Shown one piece after another: positions 1-8,067 of a stretch of 37,202 nt of DNA. The stretch is from Chitinophagales bacterium (lineage in GTDB: Bacteria > Bacteroidota > Bacteroidia > Chitinophagales > Chitinophagaceae), in NCBI GenBank assembly GCA_030832085.1, contig JAURJU010000034.1, positions 1 through 37,202 of the forward strand. The letters run 5' to 3'. The notes under the pieces were generated by a model. It saw nothing but the letters and a program-made list of their open reading frames with translations, was not told the DNA's origin and did no database searches. Within the stretch, counting starts at the first letter, position 1, and each line of letters opens with the position of its first letter. The position numbers and the translations under genes were made by a program.

Positions 1-100
1 ATGCCGAGGGTGTTCACCTCTTCCCATACCGAACAGAGAAGTTAAGCCCCTCATGGCCGATGGTACTGGGACTTGTCCCGGGAGAGTAGGTAGGTGCCAT
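1..100 (+). rRNA. rrf: 5S ribosomal RNA, 5' end cut by window edge
   Basis: The first 100 bases match the bacterial 5S pattern: CCGAACAGAGAAGTTAAGCCC in the middle, then GCCGATGGTACT, and GGGAGAGTAGG near the 3' end. The last bases (AGGTGCCA) are the 3' strand of the closing helix, whose 5' partner is missing. About a dozen bases therefore lie upstream of the window. A strong terminator follows directly, so this is the last gene of an rRNA operon running into the window on the plus strand. Confidence 0.93.
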
Positions 101-108
101 ATTTATTG

Positions 109-139
109 AGCCCTGATCGAAAGATCAGGGCTTTTTTTT
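109..139 (+). terminator. rRNA operon intrinsic terminator
   Basis: A perfect 10-bp stem AGCCCTGATC / GATCAGGGCT closes a GAAA tetraloop and is followed by eight T residues. It sits 8 nt after the 5S gene and before a convergent minus-strand gene, so it ends rRNA transcription. Confidence 0.93.
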
Positions 140-224
140 GCCCATTTCCAAAAGGGAAAGTTTCTATAAGGCTAAAATGAATGTAAAGATTGCTTTTTAA
201 GTGTGTGTCAAGCAATAAGGTGTC

Positions 225-1529
225 TCACCCCCATTGTGCAAAGTCCTTTTCAAAATCTCCCTTGATCCTTTCCATGGGAGGGTTGTAATAACCGAATTTC
301 AGTGTAGGGAATTCTTCTCTGATCATTTCCATCATGTTGCGCACACCTATTGGTTCTCCTGGTTCCGTAATCTCCATTCGTCCAAGGTACCAGTCAGGGT
401 CAATATTGAAATTGCGCCATTGGATCATCTTGAGGTTGGTGTCCTTGATGACTTTTCTAAGGGCTTCGTATTCAGCCTCAGTATCGGTCATGCCCGGGAA
501 AACAAAATAATTGATGGAACTCCATCCGCCAAATTCATCCAGGATTTTCAGGCTCTCGATGATGTCTTCAAATTGATAATTGTTTGGACGATAATACCTT
601 TCGTACCAGGATTTCTGAAGGGAGTTCGTACTCACGCGGATAGAGTCCAGGCCTGCTTCACAGAGCGCGCGAACTGCTTTGGGCATCGATCCGTTGGTGT
701 TGATGTTGATGCTCCCCCTTGAAGTATGTTTTCTGATTTCTTTGATGGCTACCCTGATGGTTTCCCACATCAGGAGTGGCTCTCCTTCGCATCCCTGTCC
801 AAAACTGACAAGGGGGAATGGTGCTTCTGCAAGATGAGGTACTGTAAATTCAACGATCTCTTCAGCAGAAGGCTTGAATTGAAGCCTGTCTTGTGGAGAT
901 GTGATAGACTCCGCTTCGGGTTGAAAAGAAATACATCCAATGCAGTTTGAATTGCAGGCCGGTGATGTGGGAATAGGACATTCCCATCTTCCTATAAAAT
1001 AATTTCTTGCTGCCGGGCATGTATAGGTTCTGCAACAGGTTTCTGCAAGATGGTTGACCAACCTGTTGTTGGGAAACGCCGCCAACATATTCTCTACGCC
1101 CAATTCAATTTTTTCCGGATCATATCCTGCACATTCCTGGCGTATATCATTTTCAATTCTTACAGCGGTGACATAAAATTCCTCATTGTGCCATCCTGCT
1201 GCTGTATAACAAAACAAGGGAAGTGTTTCTGCATCGGTAGCAGTTTCAAAGGCAGCAATAAAAGTGCCTGTATGTGCAGGGGGAATAAATGCTGCAACAG
1301 CCCATCCCTTCTCACACAACCGCATTTCACCAGTTTGAACATCAATGCCAATGCCCTTTCTGCCTGGAAGTTCATACAGGGAACCACCATCAGGGAGTTT
1401 GATCCATTCTTCAACTTCAACAGGAAATGCATCCCAACCTGCGCGACCAATTGCAAAAAGCGTATTGTCTTCAAAAATATTTCCTTTTCCGTCGGAGTAC
1501 AGAAGGTAAGGTGATTGCGAAATGACCAT
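225..1529 (-). CDS. Radical SAM protein of unknown function with long N-terminal extension
   Basis: This 434-residue protein carries the radical SAM cluster motif CNSNCIGC (C192, C196, C199), which would bind a 4Fe-4S cluster and cleave S-adenosylmethionine. A glycine-rich SAM-binding stretch, SFGQGCEGEPLL, follows about 50 residues later, and NINTNGS fits a later strand of the partial TIM barrel. The roughly 190 residues before the core are not a domain I recognise. They hold extra cysteines just ahead of the core (C165, C166, C171, C184) that might bind a second cluster or zinc. The start is set at the ATG at 1529: an in-frame TTG at 1535 lies inside the TAnnTTTG promoter box and cannot be in the transcript if that box is used. 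The gene stands alone, convergent with the rRNA operon. The substrate is unknown. Confidence 0.85.
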   Translation of the reverse strand: MVISQSPYLLYSDGKGNIFEDNTLFAIGRAGWDAFPVEVEEWIKLPDGGSLYELPGRKGIGIDVQTGEMRLCEKGWAVAAFIPPAHTGTFIAAFETATDAETLPLFCYTAAGWHNEEFYVTAVRIENDIRQECAGYDPEKIELGVENMLAAFPNNRLVNHLAETCCRTYTCPAARNYFIGRWECPIPTSPACNSNCIGCISFQPEAESITSPQDRLQFKPSAEEIVEFTVPHLAEAPFPLVSFGQGCEGEPLLMWETIRVAIKEIRKHTSRGSININTNGSMPKAVRALCEAGLDSIRVSTNSLQKSWYERYYRPNNYQFEDIIESLKILDEFGGWSSINYFVFPGMTDTEAEYEALRKVIKDTNLKMIQWRNFNIDPDWYLGRMEITEPGEPIGVRNMMEMIREEFPTLKFGYYNPPMERIKGDFEKDFAQWG

Positions 1530-1532
1530 GCG

Positions 1533-1540
1533 CAAATTTA
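1533..1540 (-). promoter_or_regulatory. Bacteroidota -7 box for the radical SAM gene
   Basis: TAAATTTG on the minus strand matches the TAnnTTTG consensus. It ends 3 nt before the ATG, so a box centred at -7 puts the transcription start on the A of the ATG. No clear -33 TTG is visible. Confidence 0.5.
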
Positions 1541-1668
1541 AGGCTTAATGAGATGAAATGGTGGAAGATTTGGTTGCTTGTCGTTGTGCTTCCTGACACA
1601 AGCTGAACCTGCCTGTTTACTGGAGGTTGACAAGTTGAAGACAAGGCAGTTCAAGCATAGATTTTCAC

Positions 1669-2229
1669 TCAACTGCCCAACCGCTGCTGGCAATATTGAT
1701 TAAATTCATCACTCTCCACTTCATATTCATCATCTTCCTGGTCATCGGTTTGATCTTGGAAGACCCTGTTGTTCTTGAAGTCCAATGTAAGCAGGTCATC
1801 CTTGATCAGTACATTGTTCAACTCAGACCATTGGTATTTTTTGGGAATGAATCCACTCATTACAATACCGCTATCTGAAAAACCTATTTCCTTGTTTTTG
1901 TTCAAGAATTTTTCAGCAATGCCTGCCAAGATGAAAAGGCTGTCAACATATCCTGTTTCTGCAAAAAATGAAAGACCGATGCCCGTGCAAATGAGCAAGG
2001 TTGCAAAGCTGATTTTTTTCTTCTTTCTTTTTTCGAAGAAGTTGGAAGCCATCAATGCAATGATGGTGAGCAAAGTGAAAAAGATTCCCCAATCAGTGGG
2101 TTCTTGGTAAATGATAACAAGAAAGATGACGATGGACAATAGGGCCAGCAACCAACCTGTGATTTCAATCGCATGTTTGTTGTGGTTTTTCAGCACCACG
2201 ACATAGTCATGTACTTTTTGCTTTCCCAT
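1669..2229 (-). CDS. Small integral membrane protein, unknown function
   Basis: This is a 186-residue protein with hydrophobic helices at about residues 24-42, 48-62 and 75-105. A basic loop between the second and third (EKRKKKK) marks the cytoplasmic side by the positive-inside rule. The C-terminal 80 residues are soluble and very acidic (QDQTDDQEDDEYEVESDEF), probably a small beta-rich domain. I do not recognise a family. Its ATG lies 4 nt after the stop of the upstream agmatinase-family gene, so the two are almost certainly one transcript and perhaps translationally coupled. Whether it has a role in agmatine or polyamine transport or sensing is only a guess from that linkage. Confidence 0.8.
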   Translation of the reverse strand: MGKQKVHDYVVVLKNHNKHAIEITGWLLALLSIVIFLVIIYQEPTDWGIFFTLLTIIALMASNFFEKRKKKKISFATLLICTGIGLSFFAETGYVDSLFILAGIAEKFLNKNKEIGFSDSGIVMSGFIPKKYQWSELNNVLIKDDLLTLDFKNNRVFQDQTDDQEDDEYEVESDEFNQYCQQRLGS

Positions 2230-2233
2230 CCGA

Positions 2234-3277
2234 TCAGTTGTCGCTCAACATGAGGTTGCACATTTTGAAAAGCACCCTAGCGCCAACATTTTCATCCCAT
2301 CCATCCTTACTTGTACCTGTTTCACTCAGGTCAAAGCCAATGATTTTTCTGCCACTGTTGACGATTTTTTTAAAGAGATAACTGAGTTGCTCCATCTCAA
2401 ATCCTCCAGGGACGGGCGTTCCAGTATGTGGGCAGAGTTTGGGGTCTAACCCGTCGATATCGTAACTGATGTAAACGTGCTGCGGCAATTGTGCGATGAT
2501 CTCATCGGTGATTTGTGCCCAGGTGGATCCTTCAAACTGTCTTTCACGGATTTCCCTTTCCAGGTAGGTGACAACCCTGTACTCGCTCTCACAAATATAA
2601 TTCCACTCCGCTTCGCAATAATCCCTGATGCCCAATTGTATCAGCTTGCTCACGTTTGGAAAACTGTTCAATACATTGTACATGATGGATCCGTGGGAAT
2701 GATCAAGGCCTTCATATGATTTGCGCAGGTCGCAGTGAGCATCAATTTGCAGGATGCCAAAGTTTTCATGTTTTTCCGCAAGGGCTTTGATGAAACCAAA
2801 TGCAATGCTGTGGTCGCCACCCAGCAAGCCTACTTTTTTTCCTTTGTTCAATTGTTCGATACACTTCTGGTAAACCCATTGTGCAATCATCGCGCAACCC
2901 TCATTCACCTCTTTCAGGGTTTTGCACATGAACTTGTTGGTTTCAATCTTTTCACCGGAGTTGATGAAATTGAGGTAAAGCTCATTTTCTTTTCTGAGGA
3001 AGTCGTTTTTCAGCAGCATTTTCTTGTCGACAGGCTCCATGAACACACCCTTTCTCCAGCTGTTTTGGAATTGACTGTCGTATAAATCCACTTGCAGGCT
3101 TGCCCTGAGGATTTGTTCAGGCGCCCTGGCCGTTCCGCTTTTGAAACTGACAGTCACTTCCCAGGGAACGGGGATGATGATCAGTTCAGCGTTTTCAGCA
3201 TTGTAAGGAAGTCCGAAAAGGTTGTTGTTCGCTACACTGACCCCATTGGGGTCAAACCGGGATAGATCTGCAATCAT
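2234..3277 (-). CDS. Agmatinase / arginase-family (ureohydrolase) protein
   Basis: A 347-residue member of the binuclear-manganese ureohydrolase fold, which removes urea from a guanidino substrate. All three metal-binding signatures are visible: LLGGDHSIAFG, LQIDAHCDLR and ISYDIDGLDP. Together they supply the full set of His and Asp ligands. The protein is about 40 residues longer than typical agmatinases, with an insert near residues 85-120. Agmatine to putrescine is the likely reaction, but the same window also encodes the two-step agmatine route (agmatine deiminase and N-carbamoylputrescine amidase), so a different guanidino substrate is possible. A small membrane protein follows 4 nt downstream. 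The gene is divergent from ccmE across a 197-nt spacer. Confidence 0.88.
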   Translation of the reverse strand: MIADLSRFDPNGVSVANNNLFGLPYNAENAELIIIPVPWEVTVSFKSGTARAPEQILRASLQVDLYDSQFQNSWRKGVFMEPVDKKMLLKNDFLRKENELYLNFINSGEKIETNKFMCKTLKEVNEGCAMIAQWVYQKCIEQLNKGKKVGLLGGDHSIAFGFIKALAEKHENFGILQIDAHCDLRKSYEGLDHSHGSIMYNVLNSFPNVSKLIQLGIRDYCEAEWNYICESEYRVVTYLEREIRERQFEGSTWAQITDEIIAQLPQHVYISYDIDGLDPKLCPHTGTPVPGGFEMEQLSYLFKKIVNSGRKIIGFDLSETGTSKDGWDENVGARVLFKMCNLMLSDN

Positions 3278-3450
3278 TTTATTGGATCATTGTGGTGTTG
3301 GGTAAGGCATTTTTTTTCAAGAAAACGCTGCAAGTTAAATAAAAATCAGGCATGCAGCAGAAACAATTGAGCATCGGCGTTGTTATTTTTTCAGCAAAAA
3401 ATACCGCCATTTCTGGCAGTGCTTCTTCCTCTCCCTATTGCAGTTTTAAC

Positions 3451-3458
3451 TAACTTTG
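3451..3458 (+). promoter_or_regulatory. -7 box of the ccmE-ccmF promoter
   Basis: TAACTTTG fits TAnnTTTG and would start transcription near 3462, giving a 13-nt leader before the ccmE ATG at 3475. The -33 element is not well conserved. Confidence 0.55.
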
Positions 3459-3474
3459 CAGCGATACATTCACT

Positions 3475-3900
3475 ATGAAAAAAATGCATATTCTCGGTTT
3501 GGTGCTGATTGCAGGAGCAATAGCAGCCCTTTTGACCCTGATGGATGATATAAGCACCTATGATTCAATTGCTTCGGCAAGAAAAAAGGAGGGAAAGTTT
3601 GTTCACCTGATTGCCAAGGTGGATACTGCCAGCCCTGTGGTGTATGATCCCCTGAAAGATCCCAACTACCTGGCTTTCACAGCCATTGATTCATTGGGGG
3701 CATCAACAAAAGTGGTGTACAAAAATGCAAAGCCTACAGATTTTGAAAAAAGCCAACGCGTGGTGATGAAGGGATCCATGGTTGGGGAAACTTTTCAATG
3801 CCAGGAAATCATCCTCAAGTGTCCATCAAAATACACAGATGAAAAAGGACCGAAAGCCCCGGGCATGGTCACCGAAACATCGATGAAGACTGCAGAATAG
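3475..3900 (+). CDS. ccmE: Cytochrome c maturation protein CcmE, cysteine-type haem chaperone
   Basis: This 141-residue protein has one N-terminal membrane anchor (residues 5-22) and a periplasmic OB-fold domain. CcmE holds haem covalently and hands it to the CcmF haem lyase for attachment to apocytochrome c. In the classical protein the haem-binding residue is a histidine in an HxxxY motif. Here the equivalent site reads CPSKY (C116, Y120), the CxxxY variant known from Desulfovibrio and archaea. There is no histidine in the C-terminal half. The neighbour 24 nt downstream is ccmF, which confirms the assignment. No ccmA, B, C, G or H lies in the window. Confidence 0.92.
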   Translation: MKKMHILGLVLIAGAIAALLTLMDDISTYDSIASARKKEGKFVHLIAKVDTASPVVYDPLKDPNYLAFTAIDSLGASTKVVYKNAKPTDFEKSQRVVMKGSMVGETFQCQEIILKCPSKYTDEKGPKAPGMVTETSMKTAE

Positions 3901-3924
3901 TGCAATAAAAAACATTCAATCAAC

Positions 3925-6390
3925 ATGATCAAATTCAATGGGGAGCACTTGCTCATCGGACAGATAGGTTATTTTTTAACCCTGCTCGCCTTTTGTTCGG
4001 CCCTTGTTGCGGCATATGCCAATTTCAAGGCTGCATCCCCAAAGGACATTCTTGATGAACGTGCCTGGAAACGTTTGGCAAGGATTTCTTTTTTCACCAA
4101 TGTAGTTGCTGTAATAGGTCTCTTCCTTACCCTTTATCTCATCATTTACAACCATTATTTCGAATACAAATACGCGCACCAGCATTCCAAGCGAAGCCTT
4201 GATATGCAATACCTGTTGAGTTGCTTTTGGGAAGGGCAGGAGGGAAGTTTCATGCTCTGGGGATTTTGGAATGCCATGTTGGGGCTGGCGCTCATCAAGT
4301 GGGCCAAGAAATGGGAGTTTCCCGTGATGACCGTCATGAGCATGGTACAGTTGTTTTTGGCCAGTTTCCTGATAGGGATTTATTTTTTTGATGTACGCAT
4401 CGGAACCAACCCATTTGTGCTGATGCGGAATGAATTTCCTGATGCACCGATTTTTCAGGATGCCGACTACCTGGCCAAGTACCTGACCGATGGAAATGGT
4501 TTGAACATCCTTCTGCAAAACTATTGGATGGTGATACATCCACCCGTACTTTTCCTTGGCTTTGCATCTTCTGTAGTACCCTACGCGTTTGCGGTTGCGG
4601 GATTGTGGAAGAAAGACCACGCGGGCTGGGTAAGGCCTGCCATGCCATGGGCCTTGTTTTGTGCCGGTATCCTTGGATTGGGCATCATGATGGGCGCTGC
4701 TTGGGCTTATGAATCCTTGACCTTTGGTGGCTACTGGGCCTGGGATCCGGTAGAAAATGCCTCGATGGTGCCCTGGCTTTTGCTGGTGGCCGGCATCCAT
4801 ACCCTGTTGATTTTTCAGAGTACAGGATTCTCCCTCAAGGCCAGTTATCTCTTCATCTGCCTTGCATTTTTGCTGGTGCTTTATTCTACATTTCTTACCC
4901 GTACCGGGGTGTTGGGTGATACCTCTGTGCACTCCTTTACCGGAGAGGGCAGTACGCTTTATTGGCACCTGATCATCATGCAGCTTTTCTTTATTTTCCT
5001 TCCCCTGGTGTTGTATTGGAGAGACAGGAAAAATGTTCCGGTGGTCATGAAAGAGGAAAGCATGAACTCGCGCGAATTCTGGATGTTTGTGGGTTCTCTG
5101 CTGCTTTTGATTTCTGGATTATACATCATCGTTTTGACTTCATTGCCTTTTTTCAACAAACTTTTCGGTACCAGTTGGGCGATAGGAAAGGACGTTGAAT
5201 ATGTGTACAACAGGATCATGATTCTTGTGGCAATCATCATCGGCCTGCTCACGGCCATCACCCAATATTTCAAGTACAAGGATACCACAAGAAAATACAT
5301 TTGGTCAAAGCTTCTGGTTCCAACCATACTATCTGTTGTGCTGTCAGCATTGATAAGCATCTTCGGTGGTATCGATTATGACAATTATGGTGCCGGTTTT
5401 CTTGCAGCAATTCATCTTGCCCTGTGGACTTCTGTGTATGCGGTAATTGCCAATGCAAGTTATTTGATCGTGGTGTTGAAGTGGAAAATGAAAGCAGCAG
5501 GATCTTCCATCACCCATTTTGGTTTTGGATTGATGTTGGTGGGGATCCTGATTTCCTCTGCAAAAAAGGAATTGATGTCTGAAAACCGCACGGGCATTGC
5601 TGTTTCAGGATTGAAGGATGCAAAAGGCAGGGATGAAAACCCATTGGAGAACATCACCTTGATCTACAATATTCCCACTCCCATGGGAAAGTACACCGTC
5701 ACCTACCTTGGCGATTCTACAGAAACAAAGAACAACAAGGTGTATTTCAAGATAAAGTTCATCAAAACCGATTCCACCGACAACAGCATCACAGAGGAAT
5801 TTGATGTTAGTCCCAATGCGTTTTTGATGAAAGGAGAGGAGGGAACACAGTTGTCGTCGAACCCTGGTGCAAGACATTATCTGTCCAATGATGTGTTTGT
5901 TTACATCACCTCTTGGTTGAATCCTGACAACATCAAGGATACCGCTAGCTTCAATTACAAGCCTGTTGCTGCCGGTGATACGGTGTATTACTCCAATGGA
6001 TTTGTTGTGGTGGACAGGGTGCTGGCCGCCAATAAAAATGACAACAAGGAACTGCCATTGGTAGACAGTGCATGGCTTTCTGAATTGTCCATTTATTCCA
6101 AAGAAGGCAGAAAGTTCTCCGCGACGCCAGCCTTTTTTATCAAGGATGGTGGCGCCTCCGGCAAAACCGATACCATCATGGAGCAAAACCTGGTGCTAAC
6201 CCTGAACAAACAGCCTTCTGGTGCAGTAGAGCTGGGCGTCAAGGAGTCCAATGCGGTTATGCGTTACATCACCCTGAAAGCCTATCGCTTTCCCTGGATC
6301 AACCTGCTTTGGCTGGGAACCGTTATCATGGTCATAGGATTCATGATCAGCATGTTTTCCAGGATCAAGAGCAAACTCTACGCAGTCTAG
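3925..6390 (+). CDS. ccmF: Cytochrome c haem lyase CcmF (CcmF/CcsA family)
   Basis: An 821-residue polytopic membrane protein. It carries the WWD haem-handling motif GGYWAWDPVENAS (about residues 268-280) and the conserved histidine in HPPVLFLG (H205). Roughly a dozen hydrophobic helices lie between residues 10 and 545, followed by a periplasmic domain of about 230 residues and a last helix at about 790-810 (INLLWLGTVIMVIGFMISMF). It would join haem delivered by CcmE to the CxxCH cysteines of apocytochromes on the outer face of the inner membrane. Transcribed with ccmE. The stop codon lies inside a perfect inverted repeat (6383-6407), after which a C-rich repeat array begins. Confidence 0.95.
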   Translation: MIKFNGEHLLIGQIGYFLTLLAFCSALVAAYANFKAASPKDILDERAWKRLARISFFTNVVAVIGLFLTLYLIIYNHYFEYKYAHQHSKRSLDMQYLLSCFWEGQEGSFMLWGFWNAMLGLALIKWAKKWEFPVMTVMSMVQLFLASFLIGIYFFDVRIGTNPFVLMRNEFPDAPIFQDADYLAKYLTDGNGLNILLQNYWMVIHPPVLFLGFASSVVPYAFAVAGLWKKDHAGWVRPAMPWALFCAGILGLGIMMGAAWAYESLTFGGYWAWDPVENASMVPWLLLVAGIHTLLIFQSTGFSLKASYLFICLAFLLVLYSTFLTRTGVLGDTSVHSFTGEGSTLYWHLIIMQLFFIFLPLVLYWRDRKNVPVVMKEESMNSREFWMFVGSLLLLISGLYIIVLTSLPFFNKLFGTSWAIGKDVEYVYNRIMILVAIIIGLLTAITQYFKYKDTTRKYIWSKLLVPTILSVVLSALISIFGGIDYDNYGAGFLAAIHLALWTSVYAVIANASYLIVVLKWKMKAAGSSITHFGFGLMLVGILISSAKKELMSENRTGIAVSGLKDAKGRDENPLENITLIYNIPTPMGKYTVTYLGDSTETKNNKVYFKIKFIKTDSTDNSITEEFDVSPNAFLMKGEEGTQLSSNPGARHYLSNDVFVYITSWLNPDNIKDTASFNYKPVAAGDTVYYSNGFVVVDRVLAANKNDNKELPLVDSAWLSELSIYSKEGRKFSATPAFFIKDGGASGKTDTIMEQNLVLTLNKQPSGAVELGVKESNAVMRYITLKAYRFPWINLLWLGTVIMVIGFMISMFSRIKSKLYAV

Positions 6391-6407
6391 TGCCCATCAC
6401 TAGACTG
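6383..6407 (+). other. Perfect hairpin spanning the ccmF stop codon
   Basis: CAGTCTAGTG, a 5-nt CCCAT loop, then CACTAGACTG form a perfect 10-bp stem. The ccmF TAG stop (6388-6390) is in the left arm. No T-tract follows, so it is not a standard intrinsic terminator. It may slow termination or protect the 3' end of the message. Confidence 0.6.
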
Positions 6408-6612
6408 TCCCCCATCCCCCCATCCCTCATCCCTCATCCCTTGCTGTTCCCTCATCCCCGGCTGTTCCCCCTCGTCCCTCGTCCCCTGTCCCTCGTCCCT
6501 GGCTGTTCCCCCATCCCTCATCCCCGGCTGTTCCCCCCTCGTCCCTCGTCCCCTGTCCCTCGTCCCTGGCTGTTCCCTCATCCCTCATCCCCAGCTGTCC
6601 CCCCATCCCTCA
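6408..6612. repeat. Low-complexity array of C-rich 7-8-mers (array 1)
   Basis: About 200 bases built from CCCTCGT, CCCTCAT, CCCCTGT and CCCCATC units, interrupted by GGCTGTTCCC spacers. A block of about 50 nt recurs at 6460-6510 and 6526-6577. Both copies hold an identical 25-nt core (6476-6500 and 6543-6567) that recurs exactly in array 3 and, inverted with one mismatch, at 8948-8972. The minus strand has closely spaced GGG tracts. Open frames across it encode only repetitive Arg/Gly/Asp/Glu peptides and are not genes. Confidence 0.9.
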
Positions 6613-6639
6613 TTAACACTTTTTTATCCCCAACTTTCT

Positions 6640-6647
6640 TAAATTTG
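6640..6647 (+). promoter_or_regulatory. -7 box directly in front of the DUF4294 gene
   Basis: TAAATTTG fits TAnnTTTG and ends 3 nt before the GTG start at 6651, placing the predicted transcription start at the first base of that codon. No convincing -33 element is seen. Confidence 0.45.
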
Positions 6648-6650
6648 AAT

Positions 6651-7250
6651 GTGCGCAAGTTGCTCCCCATATTGCTGTTGATGCTTTCATCACATTCTTT
6701 TGGACAGTCCAGGTATGGCCCAAACGATACGCTTGTTGTGCCGTATATTGTTTATGGCGGTGATACCATGACCTATGCCCAATTGGACATGGTCATGGTT
6801 TGGGGAAAGATGTCCAATGCCCAGCGCAAGGCCAACCGGGAGTGGACCAGGCTTCGGAATGCGGTCTATGTTACCTATCCATATGCAAAAAAGGCTGGTC
6901 ATATCATCAATGATGTCAACAGCAGTCTCCAACACATCATCGACGAAAAGAAAAGAAAACAATACCTCAACTCCCGGGAAAAGGTCTTGAAAAAGGAGTT
7001 TACCGAGCCACTCACCAACCTTTCTGTTTACCAGGGAAAAATCCTGATGAAGCTCATCAACCGCGAGACCAGCAACACCTGTTACGAACTTGTAAAGGAA
7101 TACAAGGGTGGTTTTTCTGCGAAATTTTGGCAGACCATCGCATGGGTATTTGGCGGAAGCCTCAAACAAAACTACGATCCAAAAGGGGAGGACGCTGAAA
7201 TGGAACAAATCGTTCTGGAGGTTGCAAGGATGTACGGACATGCTTCCTGA
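6651..7250 (+). CDS. DUF4294 exported protein
   Basis: A 199-residue protein. The start is a GTG giving MRKLLPILLLMLSSHSFGQ, a signal peptide with a cleavage site near residue 19. The reading frame stays open further upstream, but there it only translates the repeat array and overlaps ccmF. The mature part has the features I associate with the Bacteroidota family DUF4294: a VPYIVYGGDT strand, a basic NAQRKANREWTRLRNAV helix and VYVTYPYAKKAGHIIND. The function of this family is not known. The gene is followed closely by bshB1, which has its own promoter box. Confidence 0.82.
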   Translation: MRKLLPILLLMLSSHSFGQSRYGPNDTLVVPYIVYGGDTMTYAQLDMVMVWGKMSNAQRKANREWTRLRNAVYVTYPYAKKAGHIINDVNSSLQHIIDEKKRKQYLNSREKVLKKEFTEPLTNLSVYQGKILMKLINRETSNTCYELVKEYKGGFSAKFWQTIAWVFGGSLKQNYDPKGEDAEMEQIVLEVARMYGHAS

Positions 7251-7255
7251 TTCTG

Positions 7256-7263
7256 TATCTTTG
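7256..7263 (+). promoter_or_regulatory. -7 box of the bshB1 promoter
   Basis: TATCTTTG matches TAnnTTTG. It starts 6 nt after the stop of the preceding gene and predicts a start near 7267, giving a 15-nt leader to the ATG at 7282. Confidence 0.55.
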
Positions 7264-7281
7264 CGCGGTAAAAAACAACAC

Positions 7282-8019
7282 ATGAAACTTTTTGTACTGG
7301 CAATCGGGGTTCACCCGGATGACGTGGAGTTGAGTGCTTCAGGTACTTTGATCAATGAAGTACGGAAGGGGAATGCAGCAGGTGTTGTTGACCTTACCCA
7401 AGGTGAATTGGGGACAAGAGGAACCGTTGAAACCCGTTATGAAGAAGCCGCCAAGGCAGCGGAACTGATGGGGCTGTCGGCAAGGGAAAACCTCTGCATG
7501 CGGGATGGATTTTTCAAGAATGATGAAGAGCACCAGATGAAGGTCATCCGGGCCATTAGAAAATACCAGCCGGAAGTGATACTGGCCAATATTCTGGACG
7601 ATCGTCATCCCGATCATGGCAGGGCAGGACGATTGGTGGTGGATGCAGCATTTCTATCGGGGCTCAGCAAAATCGAAACCTTTGACGAAACCGGCCAGCC
7701 TCAGAAAAGATGGAGGCCCAAGCATGTCTTGCACTATATCCAGGACAGGTTTTATGAACCGGATCTGGTGGTGGACATCAGTGATGTTTTTGAACAAAGG
7801 ATGGAAGCCATCAAGGCCTATGCCACGCAGTTTCATACAAGCTCCGACTCAAGCAAAGGAGTCCAGACCTATATTTCGACTCCTGATTTTCTGGACGCTT
7901 TGGTTGCGAGGTCGCGGTTGATGGGCAAGCGGATTGGTGTGAAATATGCAGAAGGGTTTGTGACCCAGAAAAACATTGGAATAAGAAGTCTGGAAGACCT
8001 GGTGCTCAATGAAACCTAG
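7282..8019 (+). CDS. bshB1: Bacillithiol biosynthesis deacetylase BshB1
   Basis: A 245-residue LmbE/PIG-L family zinc deacetylase. The metal and catalytic motif GVHPDD (H11, D13, D14) lies at the N-terminus and the second zinc motif DDRHPDHGRAG (H109, H112) in the middle. HTSSDSSKGVQTYIST near the C-terminus is typical of BshB1. It would deacetylate GlcNAc-malate to GlcN-malate in the cytoplasm, the second step of bacillithiol synthesis. The frame is open upstream, but the ATG at 7282 gives the canonical length and sits behind a promoter box. No bshA or bshC is present here. Confidence 0.93.
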   Translation: MKLFVLAIGVHPDDVELSASGTLINEVRKGNAAGVVDLTQGELGTRGTVETRYEEAAKAAELMGLSARENLCMRDGFFKNDEEHQMKVIRAIRKYQPEVILANILDDRHPDHGRAGRLVVDAAFLSGLSKIETFDETGQPQKRWRPKHVLHYIQDRFYEPDLVVDISDVFEQRMEAIKAYATQFHTSSDSSKGVQTYISTPDFLDALVARSRLMGKRIGVKYAEGFVTQKNIGIRSLEDLVLNET

Positions 8020-8067
8020 ATGAATTTTTGGGCGCCTGTTTTTTCATTTAATCAATAAAAGTGAATC

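Noticed and set aside
3976-4968. Long minus-strand open frame of 330 codons inside ccmF
   Set aside because: It is antisense to ccmF, rich in Gln/Lys/His from reversed membrane codons, with no family resemblance.
6387-6581. Open frame on the minus strand encoding an Arg/Gly/Asp/Glu-rich repetitive peptide
   Set aside because: It is a translation of the heptamer array in one of several open frames; there is no start context or conserved sequence.
6309-6650. Upstream extension of the DUF4294 frame through the repeat array into ccmF
   Set aside because: The extension is low-complexity Pro/Ser/Leu from the array. The GTG at 6651 gives a proper signal peptide behind a promoter box.
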